DNA of 64,000 bases, taken from positions 36,237,001 to 36,301,000 of the forward strand of contig NC_092568.1 in the NCBI RefSeq assembly GCF_037975245.1, in the 5' to 3' direction. The stretch comes from Apostichopus japonicus (Eukaryota; Echinodermata; Holothuroidea; Aspidochirotida; Stichopodidae). The notes below the pieces were generated by a model, which saw nothing but the letters and a program-made list of their open reading frames with translations, was not told the DNA's origin and searched no databases. Positions 1 to 13,200 of the stretch are shown one piece after another; the first letter of the stretch is position 1, and each line of letters begins with the position of its first letter. A program made the position numbers and the translations under genes.

Positions 1-2323
1 ACCTTTTTTTTTATCATAATCCAGCGAGAGGAAAACAAAATCCGACTTGATTAATGCTAGAACTTTAGACATTGCAAAAGGTTTACTGCTAACTGATTTC
101 CAATTATTGGTCTTTAAATAATTCAACATCAAAGCTTTCAGTCTAACATTCTAGGCTACATATTGCTAGTTTTATGTTAGAGGGGGGCCGTGTCATTCCG
201 CCATGTAAAATCCATTCCTAAAAAGTACCTTTCTGCATTTCCACCATGGCGGAATTGATCGGAAAACCTATGGCGGGAAGGTATGGCGGTATGTTCCTAT
301 GGCAAAATGGTATTAGATCCAGCCCAGGCTAGTTCTAGCTGTCTATGTTAAGCCTGTCAATAGCCTAGGCCTATCACTAGTTTAATGTTCTTCCAGGAAT
401 GATGACCAAATTTCTGTTTGGACAACCAAAATCAGCTTTGGAGATCATCTAACAGACAACTAGGTTATTTACATCAAATTCATATTGCATTGTAACTAAA
501 TACAACCAAAATGGGTGATATGATAAATTGGCAACACCCTCCATCGCCTACTAAAATCAAACAAAAATAGGGGAAAACTTTTACTGGCCCAAAGCTGGTA
601 TTCTATTTACCAAACCAACACACCTCTCCTACACTACAGCCTACAGGGTACATATTGATGATCATCCTGTTATATATTTTGCAGGCAACCAAATTTGCTG
701 TTCCAACAACAACAATAAATCCCTAACAATTTTGCTTATTTCTTTGTCCTTCTTGCAAATCAATTATTAACCTACATTAGTACAATATATGCCTATAGTA
801 TTAGTTTAGAAGTATAAACATGGTAGTGCGGTGGTGTACGGTAACTTTGTTTTTCCCCTGAATATGCGTACTGTGTTATAAATATGTAGCTGCACTGATA
901 TACACTAGGCCTATAGGCTAGTTGCTGTGTCATACTCATAAGTCTTCCCAATCCAATAACTTTAATCTACAAAACCTTAACAGAAACAGCCTAAATAGCC
1001 ACAGTGAAATAAGGAAACATATGTCTTGTTTTTTGAGACACTTCCGTGGATTATTTCACCCACTTAGTGGCATTATACAGTAAACTCCAATGCGTACGCG
1101 AATTTAGGGAAATAATTTCTTGCTTCGAGCATGCCGCCTGCCCTCTGACTTTTACAAGTATATAGACCTAGCCTATGCCTAACTTTTCTATTCCTAGTGG
1201 CATCTGATCAAACCATCAACAGTTAACATTGCTAATGGATAGAACTAGAAACAACTGAGCAAAATCATCATTAGAGCTACGCTTTAAAAGATCATGCCCT
1301 TCCTATCGCCAATTTACAGTATACAATCACACATTCATACTAGGCTAGAAATATTATCTTAGCGTAGGCTCTACTTCCACGATGACAACATCACTAACGA
1401 TATGCCGAATGAAAAGTTAACCAGGAAGTATGAACTGTTTGCTTTTTATTTTGTCTTTCTATAGTATTATTACCTTAGGCCTAGGCCTTTTTAGCTGATA
1501 ACAAACCAATTTATTTCCTCAAACTTTAAAATCGCTGAAGCGAAACTATTCGTGGCAACCATACTTAGAATGTTTCCCTGTTGTTTCTCATCATGACAGG
1601 TCCATCCAGTTCCATACTAAACAGAACATCGTAGCCTGGGCTATGTTTGCTCTACGAGTCATTTGAAAATTTGTCATGGCCCAGCCTACTTGAAATCACC
1701 GCCGGTAAATTTTTCTTCAGCAGCCAGATTAGTTATTTTGATTGGCTAATAAGATATAGTTACTTAATAAAAGTACACCCCATATACAACCATTATTATG
1801 TTTTATCCACATATTAATAAAATATTGGCTATTGTAGACTATTTAATTGAACATATAACTGTAATACTATAACTAAATTCTTCATAGTTGAATTGTTTCT
1901 AATTGTATGTTTTTCATGGTAAAAATATAGGACCAATCAGAAATACGCTACCGGGTACAAAGCTCACTGAACACTGTCGTCTGCTACGCAAAATGTGATG
2001 TGAACAGCTTTCACACATCAGAACAAAGAACAGAATCGTACGCTACAAATCTGTCTGCATAATGCTATCGCATTTTCTACGACAATCTCTTCAGGAACCC
2101 AAAGTTAACGTTTACTGGTTTGATCACTTTTGGTGAATTTTTTTCTCCACGAAGAGTCACAATAGTCTACTTTTGGGTAATTTTCTGTCCCATTTAACTC
2201 TGTAGTGTGGCCTATTGATTGTTTTGTTAGGCTAACGTTTATCATGGAACTGAAATAGGCTAGGCCTCAGACCTAGGCTTGTGTAGTATTATCGTATGAT
2301 GAGCATTGGTAAAATTATGGAGT
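1..2323. other. AT-rich sequence without a recognisable gene
   Basis: No convincing ORF or domain. Short GGCCTAGGCCTA-type motifs are scattered through it. The stretch near 1970-2180 is slightly richer in CpG and could include the PHF10 promoter or first noncoding exon, but no specific signal was identified. Confidence 0.5.
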
Positions 2324-2898
2324 AATTATAGAATACAGGGCCACTCGATGATACTATCTGAGCATCCGGATGCGCGGATGCTCAGTCTCACCCCAGTACG
2401 TATGTGAGTAAAAAATGTCAAAGTCCCAGTTCTTTCTTTTTGAGTGGATGCGCGGATGCGTGGATGCGGAGTCAAGAATTTCCTAAGTCCTTTTAAGAAC
2501 GACACACTATTGATGTGGAATATCTTCGTACATACAGGACTTTCAGTATTGGAAATACGTGATGGTATATGTCGAAACTTTTCGAAAATTATTTAAGTCC
2601 ATTCCTAGTACTCCCGGGGTGGATGCGCGGATGCCCGGATGCGGAGTCAAAATGAAATACGTGATGGTATATGGGGAAACTTTCGAAAATTATTTAAGTC
2701 CATTATGGGGAAACCTTTGAAAATTATCTAAGTCCTTTCCTTGTACTCCCAGGGTGGATGCGCGGATGCGGAGTCAAAATAAAATACGTAATGGAATTTT
2801 AGAGGGCGCCATACGTGTACGGACATGTACAGACACACCGCGCATCCGCGCATCCGGATGCTGGGAAGAGTTAATGAATGGCCCTGTATTCTATAATT
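2324..2898. mobile_element. 575-bp inverted-repeat element with internal tandem repeats
   Basis: Termini are inverted copies of AATTATAGAATACAGGGCCA (2324-2343 and 2879-2898). Subterminal copies of GCATCCGGATGCGCGGATGC face each other, near 2365 and 2840-2860. Inside, two or three degenerate units carry GGATGCGCGGATGC, GCGGAGTCAAAAT, AAATACGTGATGG and GAAAATTATTTAAGTCC. No transposase; a non-autonomous DNA element of unknown superfamily. Confidence 0.8.
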
Positions 2899-3044
2899 GT
2901 ACCAAAATTATGACTTTGTTGCCTGCTGTATCGTATAGGGAAGTCCAGTACTTACTGTTAGTGTTAACGAATTAAATTAATTCAAAAACAATGCTGTCAG
3001 TTTGCCGACAATCTCGCTTTTTGGCATACAACACAAGTAAAAGA

Positions 3045-3340
3045 ATAGGTGGGGCTTATTTGCAGGGCAGCCCTGCGAATAGCCAGACACATAGGCCTAC
3101 ACCTTATTTGCAGGGCAGCCCTGCGAATAGTCGAACACAAGTATCTTATTCACAGGGCAGCCCTGCGAACAGCCGGACACAGACACCTTATTTGCAGGGC
3201 TGCCCTGCGAACAGCCGGACACAGACACCTTATTTGCAGGGCTGCCCTGCGAATAGCCAGACACAAGCATCTTATTTGCAGGGCTGGCCTGCGAATAGCC
3301 AGACACATACACCTTATTCACAGGGCAGCCTTAGACTGGG
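3045..3340. repeat. 42-bp minisatellite with a palindromic core
   Basis: About seven units; the RCAGGG anchor recurs at 3110, 3152, 3194, 3236, 3278 and 3320, exactly 42 bases apart (first unit six bases longer). Each holds GCAGGGCWGCCCTGC, a 7-bp inverted repeat around one base. The period being a multiple of three yields open frames on both strands. A related fragment lies at 3850-3905. Confidence 0.93.
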
Positions 3341-3924
3341 TTAACCGGCTCAGTAACTTTTGGGGCTATTCAAATTTGCTTTTGGGCACCAGCAATCTTT
3401 TTGAGAGTCTTAATTGGGAGCCCCTATATTTTGAGGAATTTATTGGCCTTTGGGATTCCTATCTTAATGCTGTTAGGATTGGTTTTGGGAGCCTAGGGCC
3501 TTAAGATTGAAGCAGTCTGACATTAGTACTGCCAACATTAAAATGTCATCCCTCATTTTCACCTTTGTTTTTGCAGAGTGACTGCTCATTTGCATGTAAA
3601 GGTGTGGGAGGGGGGGGGGCAGTGTCACACCCTTGACCATATTGGCTTTCATGCAATGTCGGCTTTTGGGGAACCCCAAGATAAGCTCCCTTAAAATAAG
3701 CTTTTAAAATTGAACTGCTGGGGTTCCAAAAATTAGCTCATGAAGTGGCTAAGACTATTTGGGCCCAAAAAGTTGGCTTTTTCAAGGCCTCTAAACTGAC
3801 TGTTATCAATAGCAAAACCTAATAATAAACCTATTTTCAAAATCGTCATAGCCCTGCGAATAAGGTGTCTGTGTACGTTATTCGCCGGGCTGCCCTGCGA
3901 ATAATCACTTCGAAAAGAATATCT
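3341..3924. other. Spacer with possible repeat remnants
   Basis: No gene recognised. TTTTGGG-type phrases recur (3358, 3378, 3485, 3665) and there is a G run at 3609-3619. Confidence 0.4.
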
Positions 3925-4800
3925 CTACAGTGCACCTCAAACTTAGATTCTCTGACACTTTAACTTGAGCACCTGGTGTAGAAAATGGGAAGTGAAATTG
4001 AATCCGAATAAATCTAAGCTTGTAATCTTTAAGTACCTTTAAGTATTCTAATGACCCGACCGAGGACTACAGCATTAATCTTTTCACGACCAACATCACC
4101 TCCAGTGAAGAAGCTGTTTATCTATGAATCACCCTAGACAATCAGCCAAATTTTAAGAAGCATAATTATTAACATCACTACCGGTAAAGCATGGAGGATT
4201 TTAAAACTTACTTAAAAGCTTAAGCAATCTCAATTGTCTACCCTCACATATTTTATTTCAACTGTACAACTCAAAAGTTCAACCTATTATAACTTACGGC
4301 AGTATGCCTCCTTAATATGTCTCAAATTTCACAATTAAACATTATTAATAATATAGCCCTCAGAATCTGCCTTAATATATCCAGTTACATTGCTACCAGA
4401 AAGCTCCTAGTAGCAGCAAACACAAAACCACTTTTTGATCAACTAATTATTTTAAACAAAAAATGTTTAAAAACACCCTCCTCTTTGATCCCCTAATCCA
4501 AGACCTATTCTTTAAATACTTAATTCATAAAACCTACGCCAAAATAATTTAAAATGTTCCCTAGATGCATTTTTTAAACTAGGAGGAGGCTTCAGCCCTG
4601 GTAGAGGGAGGGGGCCCATTGTTTAGGAACCAGGTGACTAGAGGGCTTGTCAAAGCCCAAAAGAGTAGTCCTCTTCGTGGGATCGATGGTGGTGTCTAAC
4701 ACTTCTGTTACACCTCATTGGAAACTAGGTCAGATTACCGGCATTAGACGTTTCTTTTTCCGCTAGTCTTCACACCCTTTAATAACATTTTTAAATTTTT
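3925..4800 (+). pseudogene. Dead non-LTR retrotransposon (LINE) reverse-transcriptase fragment
   Basis: From 3962 the + strand reads NLSTWCRKWEVKLNPNKSKL, typical of the RT domain of jockey/CR1-like LINEs, followed about 140 bases later by ITLDNQPNFKKH, the usual next block. Stops and frameshifts break both. The remainder to about 4800 looks like a degraded C-terminal part and 3' UTR. Confidence 0.7.
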
Positions 4801-5661
4801 ATTGGCGTAAGGGTACATCCCGGCAGGGTGGGTTTGCCAGGTCTGGAGCAACGTTCCGATATTAATAATAAACTAAGGAGTTACCAGTATACAATAATTA
4901 GCTGAAGTCCAATATTAGTGTGTTGCTTGTCTTCCACACCAATATCAATATACCAAAGTTCTATTGTCTGTTATGATTAAAAAATAATATCTAACTAACC
5001 TGCAGGAGCCGATCAGGATTTTTCATTCTGACCATTACTGTTGGTGTTACTGTTAGGCTAGCTCCAAGCCAATATTCAACTGTTACTGCCAGGCCCCTTT
5101 ATGTAGCCTTAGTCAGGGTGGGCCTAGGCTACTGTGCTTGTGGCAACCAGGCCATTTATGATGCACACTTTGGGAAAAGTGGCTGGTTTTCAGTAGCAAT
5201 GCAAATTCAGAATGAAGAAACTGTCCCCAAGTTTTTCTTTCTAAAGCTTTTCATGTATTTTTGTAGAAGTTGCATAGTAATGTAGGATTTTATTGGGAAC
5301 TCTTAATCCTTAGAGGTCAAACATGTGAAATTTACATAGACTGTACCATGATGCAGTACCATTTTTGGGGGAAGAAATTTCCCAGAGTTTCATGAAACTT
5401 TTCTCAAATTATTCAAAATGCAGATGTACATGTTAGCTACATATATTGTGGTAGTTAAAGATATAATTTGAGGAATTCATTTAATAATGAGTTACAACTG
5501 CCAGAACTTTGAAAGTCTTAACAGAACTCTACCGTATTTCATGCTGCTCTTTGGTTGCCAGTAATTTTGTTTATAGTGTAGCTCAAAAATTTAAGTTTCT
5601 GGGTTGCTCATTTTTGCCAGTTTCTTTAACATTTTATTCCCTCTGTCTCACTTAATCCCAG
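4801..5661. other. PHF10 upstream sequence (5' flank or intron)
   Basis: AT-rich, no gene or repeat recognised. It ends in the acceptor of the first coding exon. Confidence 0.5.
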
Positions 5662-7233
5662 GAATATAATGGAGGCTGATTCCACATCATCATCATCTCT
5701 GCAGCAGAAAGAAATGGATGACAAATCGATTAATGAGGGTTCACAAATATCAACTTCAAATCAAGATAACTTGTCTAAAATTGAAGAACCCCAAGCAACT
5801 CAGAGAGAGGTTCACGAAGAAGGTGAAAAAGATGTTTATGAGACGTTAAGGAGCGATGATCAAAATGTGTCAAAAGTGGCTGAGTTGACAGGAGAAGACT
5901 CACAAAGCTCACAGAGGGAAGATGATATCTCTAAGGAACAGGAGACACATTCTTATGAAAGTGTACACTCTGATGAGAACCTTAAGGATGATATAACCAA
6001 AGCCATTCCTGGAAAAGTTACTTCTGTCGATAACTCAATTAAGGATAAGGTTTCGGAAGAGGCAGGGGAAATGTCTAAGGTAGAAAAAAGTCCAGGTGCG
6101 AATGAAATGGAAGGCAATGATAATATTGAGAGTAAGGCAGAGAACGAGCCAGGCAGCATAGCTCAGGTTAGTGATTCATCTGTTCCTGATGTATCTGGAC
6201 CTTTGCAAACAAGGCAGGTGGAAGGTGCGGTGTCAAGCACCTGCAGCTTCGAAGGAACGAAAAAGTCTGGCGTTGAAAGTCTTCAAGTGGTTGGTGTACA
6301 TTTCAAAAACGACGTTGCAACCTCCATTCAGACTGAGAACACGTCGAAGGAGAATATTGAAGATAAAACTGATGGAATGAGCCCTACCAGTATTACCAAA
6401 GATGTAAAGGATGACAGTTTGCCATCTGAGAGTACTTCCGCTACCTCCAAATCTGATCAAATTGTCGATGACAGTCAAGGCACAGAACAGGAGGAGCCTC
6501 ATCTAGCCCTGCCGGATATAGATCGTGAAGTTCGAGAACAATTCCAAGTGCCGACAAATGATAGGGTACTCCTTCGAGACACTGATAAAGATAAGGAAGC
6601 AACTATTACAGAAAGATCAGAATCAGAAAACCCTACAGTAGAATCTCAACTAGAACATGAAGCTATGTCAGTAGCTGATGAAGTAGAAGATGAAGAGGAT
6701 TCAACCAAGGGAGCAGAACCAGAGGTTACTCCTTCCAGTGATTCTCAAGCTGTCGGTGATATCTCGGCTGACGACTCGGCTGAGATGGCGGTAACAGATA
6801 CAGGCAAGCGTGATGCAAACAAAGTACAAGAAAATGAACAGATGGACACTACTGGAGGAGAGTCTAAACAGGAAGATGCCGAACGTGATGAGAAGGAATG
6901 CGAGGGAAAGAAGAATGCAGATGAGAAAGAAGGAGAAGACAACCAAATTAATCAAGAAGAAGACACTGAGAGGCAAGAGGAACCGATAGAACCTGAATCA
7001 ACATCAGAGCAGAAAGAATCAATCACTGCTGCTGGAGATGAGGAGGATGGCAGTAAAGACAAAGGACCAGAGGACGAAAAAGACCAAAATGGTGATGAAG
7101 AAGAAGAAGCAAAATTAGCAGATGAGAAAGAAGGAGAGGCAGATGGAAAGGGTGAAGATGATGAGGATGAGCAAGAAGAAGAGGCAGAGGGCAAATCTGA
7201 GAGAAGGAGGACATCTCCAATAAGATGTTTTGA
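5662..7233 (+). CDS. PHF10: PHF10 first coding exon: acidic N-terminal extension
   Basis: Begins after a pyrimidine-rich acceptor; the ATG at 5669 is the first in frame. It encodes 521 residues rich in Glu, Asp, Ser, Lys and Gln, with no fold visible and a Glu/Asp/Lys-dominated second half. The donor is TTTTGA|GTAAGT, and the split codon becomes Asp on joining to the SAY exon. Read through, the frame would stop immediately at TAA, which marks the true border. Confidence 0.9.
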
Positions 7234-10200
7234 GTAAGTTTAATATAGGATTGTAAAAACATTCTGGGCAAGTGCATCTTACAGTCAATTTTTGGTTTCG
7301 ATGATAATCGTAACCTTTGTAATCATGCGTGTGTGCGTGTGTGTGTGTGTGTGTGCGTTTGTGACGCCCAGCTTGTAAACACGATATCTCAAGAAGGGAA
7401 GCTTGGACAGTTCTCATATTATTAAGCACAAGAAGCCTATTGTTTTTGGTGTAGGTCAGAGGTCATTTAAGGTCACCAGGGGTCAAATAGTAAAAAGCTT
7501 GTAAACATGATATCTCAAGAAACAAAGCTTGGATTGATTTCATTTTTGGTATGTAGGTTGACCACATTAAGTACAAAAAGCCTATCGTTTTTGATGGATG
7601 TCGAAGGTCATTTAGGGTCACCAGTGGTCAACTTGTAAAAACCTTTTCATAATGTACGGTATCTCCCATCGTTCAGCCTATAAGTAGATGACATGGGCGA
7701 TTCGCCTCATAAGAATAGGAGAGCCTATTGACAATTGAAAATGATCTTACGGGCATCCGTAGATTTGAATCTGAACTCGCGACAATATCCCCATTGACTT
7801 AACTGTGTCGCTAGAAGTCCTGAATTGCTATGTACACAGCTACATACATGTGTGTGTGTGTTACAGTGTCTTCCAAGGCTTGCTTGCAGACCATAGATAT
7901 ATAAAAGTGCTAGAGCTTCTGCAACACTTGTCACTCATCCGTATGGGTATTTTGCTAAAGAGTTGATGTGATTTCGATGGAATAGTGCACTTGAATGGCG
8001 AAGCATGCCTTCTCTAGAAAATATTTGTAGATCATTGGTACTTCTGGTTGGATGTAAGTTGCACAGGTACCACGAATTTCAAAACATTTCTTGGCCAGCT
8101 GCCAAGGAGAAACTAGTTTAAGCACCTGTGAACTTGAGATTTGCTTTCACTTCATGGAGTTGGCTGTAATGTTGGCCTAGTTTTTCTCAATAACTTGTGA
8201 AACTACCATTGACAGGGTCCACAAGGTTGATATTTTGGGACTAGTTGTGAATGGGGTAAGGGATTGTTTCTAAACATAACAGTCATGTGATCCAATGTCA
8301 ACAAAGGTCAATCCGGGGTCAAAAACTAGTATTTTTGCAATGATTTTAGAACCAAATGTCCATCAAGGTTGGGAGTTACACTATTGTAATACAATAGTAG
8401 ACCTGCATTTGGGTGACCTTTGACCTCAGGTTGACCTCCAGTGACCTGTATTAGCTTCTTTCAAGTTGATTCTTTCAAGTTTCGTGGGCATATTCCAATC
8501 TAAATTGTCCATAAGTGGACTCCTCTGCAACCTTAATGTGCGAAGTTATTAGAGATTTGGTTTGGTTTGTAATACTTGGTGTGCAGATTCATAACATTGA
8601 GTACAAGAACCCTACTGTTTTTGATGGAGGTGTGTATAACCACGTATAGACTGACCTGTGTTAGAATGCCATAGTGTTATTGTAACAGCTAGTTCTGGTT
8701 ATACTAACAAGCAGAAGTCTATTGCATTGAAGTCATCGAAACCTCAATGCATTTTGCATTCTGGTTAATGTTAGGACTCAGAATTTGCCACGGAATTGCT
8801 TGTCACAGAAAATTTGTACTTGCAGCAGAGTTGTACAGGAATGTTACTTTTCCATGTAAACTCAATGAACCATCCGTGAGCTATATATTGTTCCACCACT
8901 ACCAAAAAGTTTGCATTACATTTTGGACTAACAGTTTTATCATTTGTACTAACCTATCCTTATAACATACAAACTTGAAATGAGTTTACAGGGATTTTAA
9001 TATGTAATCTGATGTTGTTCTTTCTTTCAGTGAGTCGAGCTTCACTGTAGAGAAACTATTTGAGTACCAGTGGCCTCAAGACCATGGAGAGTTCTTCTTT
9101 GTACAAGAGCAGATCAGTGAATACCTAGGAGTAACTTCTTTCAAACGAAAGTACCCAGGTAAAAAACTTCCTATTATGATAAAGACTGACCCTTTTATTA
9201 ACTTAGCTATCGTAAAGTTCTCATTGAAAGTACCTTGCTGACAATACATTTATAAATTTTGCATGATTAAGCTGATAAAATTGTCCAACAAACAATTGTT
9301 TGTTTTGGGGATTAATAATTTGTAAAAGTTTAGTGAGATCAAGATCTTATAGAAGTGTCTAGATGAAATCAATCAATACTGCTTATATAGACGATGTCAT
9401 TGAAAAATCTTAAAATCTATTTCACATGTTGTTGCAATGTGATAAATGCACGGAAGTAGTTTCAGGCATTTGTAATCTGAATTTGAAATCTATGTGCTTA
9501 ACTTTGTAAAATGAATTAAAAACCTTTCAGTGGATGTTCAGAAATTTGAAAGTAATCCCCACCACCTGATGTTGAGTTGCAAGTTTTCTCTCAGTGGTCA
9601 TGTGAGCAACTTGTGGTCTAATATGTAGATAACATGAAAGAGCAGGCTAAGAAAGAGGTGGTAATTTATATCAGTCAGTAAACTTGCCAATGCTTTGTAC
9701 CATCAATGTACCATTTCATATTTTGCCATCCTCCGGTTGTTTACAATTCCGGTTTCATCCCGATATCATTTTTTCAGCTTTGGAGAGGAGACTAATTGCC
9801 GTAGAGGAAAGGAGGTTTCTGAAAGATAAGGGGGTAGTAACCGAGGAACAGGTTACACTTGGTAAGCATCCCTCTGTATGAAGGACACTAGAAAAACAGC
9901 AGGGCTGTTATCTCAGCTAGTAACCAAGTAGAAATATGAAACAACGAAACACTTAAATTAAGCTCAGAAGGGAAAGGAAGACATGTGTGCTTTTAATCCC
10001 GGACATTTACTCTTTACCATTAACACAAGGGTGGTAATGGCGATAACTCAAGTCCTTCCTTTCTCAAACAAAGTTGTGAGTATGCAGTTTCTTGAAGCAT
10101 TTTTTTAAATAGAAAAGTAACCTAAGTTTACCTTTGTGAAATATTCTGTTTCAGCGCTTTCTGTCTTTTGAACCTCTCTGTACAATTTTGTCATACTTAC

Positions 10201-13200
10201 TGTAATTTCTACATACTGCCAAAATGAAGTGTGGTAGTTTCCATTTGATAAATTCTCTGAGGTTAATGATTTTATCTGTGCGAAATTCCCAAAAACTCAT
10301 TCCAAAAGAAAGTGTTGGCCCGCTTAGTTTAAATTCTTTCTTTCCAGGCTTGACGGCACTGAAAGCTGATGAAGTTTATGACGTCATGCAGAAGGATTTT
10401 CCTGATAAGTATTCTGATTACGCCAGACTTATTCAACAAAGACAAAGAGAAGCAGTGAAAAACCAACACAAGGAATATGGAACTGTAAGTCACATGACCT
10501 CTGGAGCAACGTTCATATAGATTGAAGATATATGCTGTTACAGTTCAAATATCAGCTGAATTTTTTGGAGGCAAAACATTGTTAACAGAGTTTAATACTG
10601 GAAAATGATATATGTATGTATTGTCACATTTGATTCAATAACATTGAATGTTGTAATTGAAGATATCAATGTTTGTAGTTTCAATATTATATTCTTTATA
10701 TATTATATATAATATTATTTCATACAGCAGTTGGTTATAAGGTTGGTGTATTATAACTCCAGTAACCGGTGACTTGAGAGCTTCCTACATTTAAATTCAA
10801 GAGAAAAAATGCAAAATTGCCATCCTAGAAATTTAAATTCCACAGTTCACGAGAATCCATCTTCTCTTTTCCAGCCTGCAGTTGATTCAGCTAAGATGAA
10901 AAACTACATCAAGAAAGCTGTGAGGCAGGCTGCGGAGTACAATGCATCTCTCATGAGAGAGAAACGAGAGGAGAGACAATACTACCTTGACTTACAAACA
11001 ATGGTAGGTTAAAGGGAAACAGTCGACGAAACTCAGAGAATGGTTACATTATAGGGAAAACAATTACTTTAACTTTGTGATATTCAGAATGTGAGGTAGG
11101 CTGCAGAGTACAATGCATCTCTCATGAGAGAGAAATGAGAGGAGAGACAATACTACCTCGACTTACAAACAATGGTAGGTTAAAGGGAAACAGTCAACGA
11201 AACTCAGAGAATGGTTACATTATAGGGAAAACATTTACTTTAACTTTGTGATATTCAGAATGTGAGGTAGGCTGCAGAGTACAATGCATCTCTCATGAGA
11301 GAGAAACGAGAGGAGAGACAATACTACCTTGACTTACAAACAATGGTAGGTTAAAGGGAAACAGTCGACGAAACTCAGAGAATGGTTACATTATAGGGAA
11401 AACAATTACTTTAACTTTGTGATATTCAGAATGTGAGGTAGGCTGCAGAGTACAATGCATCTCTCATGAGAGAGAAATGAGAGGAGAGACAATACTACCT
11501 CGACTTACAAACAATGGTAGGTTAAAGGGAAACAGTCAACGAAACTCAGAGAATGGTTACATTAAGGGGAAAACAATTACTTTAACATCTTGATATTCAG
11601 AATGAATTTAGTATAGGGGTGTATATTTTAGTTTTCTCTTAGGATCAGGGGTGAAGATAATGTTTGAAAAGGACCCAGAGAAACTGACTATTCAGTGTGG
11701 AGTTGCCTAAGTAAGAGCAGCAAGTTTTTTAAGTTTCTCTAACAAATTTTTCTGCAAATTATTAAGTGTATGTTATGATTGTGTAACAAGGCCCCACTAG
11801 CCAGGTTTAACAAAGGCAACCTAAAATGAATATGATCAATATAATTGAGAAACAAATAAGAATGAAGCTTCTACTCTTGGAACTCATGGAATTACAAAAT
11901 ATTGGAATTAAATTCAACTTTCTTGTTAAAGTAGACCTTATAAACACATCTACTCACACCCAGGAAGCCATGGACAGCTCTAAACTAAGTTGAGATAAAT
12001 CATAATGACTTTGTCCTGACCACATATTAGTAAAATCAAAGGAATAACAGTGTGGCAGCAAATGGAGCGGAATTGTCAGTCAAATGAGATGAGGCTCAGT
12101 GGCATGCCTGTACTACTGCAGAATGAAGGGATGGAATGAGATGAAATGGTGTAGTGAATGACTGGAGATTTATGAATGTATGAGTAACAAATTGTGAGCA
12201 TATTTTTAAATATTTATGAGAGCCATTACAGCAAACTTCAACAGTGCTATAGTACCTATGTTATAGTGCATGAAAAGTACTCTAAAAAGCTGTACTCAAT
12301 CTGTGAAGCTTGGTTCTTATACCCGTAAAAGTGGTCTGAGGGGTACTTGGTGCACGGAGAGAAGAACTTGACTAATGTGTAGCACTGTTGCTGATGGTTA
12401 TTCCAGACCCTGCTGTGGTATCTACTTAATATGTACAAGATTTTTCCATGAATGACATTCCTTGTGAAACCCACTGCATGAAACTTTGTAATGTGAGACC
12501 CTATGTTCAAACATGTACAGTATGTAATGGAAAATTATGAAATGAGATGTGTTGGTAAAATTTGACTTTTATATTTCAGGTTTCGTGAAGAAAAAAGGAA
12601 AAAAAACCAATACACCGTTGTTCAGTCATACCATTCTGGCATTTACAAAAATGAGAAATGTTTGTTTTATTTCTGAGTTGACATTGACAGGATATCATTT
12701 TCCTTTTCATCATATCTCTCCAGCTTATACATTGCCCTAACACCAAGATGAAGAAATTAACAAAAGAGCAATCCAAACCAGGACCGTATCCAGTAGCAGT
12801 CATTCCTGGCCAATTTCAGAATTACTACAAAAGGTAACAAAAGTGGCATTTTGTTTCTTCAAACAAAGAATAAAAAAACAGTAAATGCTCAATTAATTTC
12901 GCAAAGATTGAAGATTCTGTGGTTTCTACTGCAGTTATATCACTGCAGGGACATAGCCAGAGGGCAGCCATGGGAGCGACCGGGACTGCCCCCCCCTCCC
13001 CCGGTCATCATGTTGGTACATATAGTAAGGTCATCATCTTGGGACATATAGTGTGGCCAACATATTGGTACATAAAGGGTGTTTAAGAATAGTCTGTTTT
13101 CTTCTGAGATTTGCAATATCAGCATCACCTCAGTGTGTGTTCCTATCTAATGACTTCCACACATTTAGTACTTTAATGTATTCATTATCAAACGTGGTCA

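Noticed and set aside
2991-3504. Overlapping open frames of 117 and 151 codons
   Set aside because: They are translations of the 42-bp minisatellite; a period divisible by three keeps several frames open without implying a gene.
12589-12723. Alternative PHF10 exon starting after TATATTTCAG at 12579
   Set aside because: Lysine-rich sequence without family match, and the frame does not lead cleanly into the conserved IPGQFQ exon; the acceptor at 12723 fits phase and homology.
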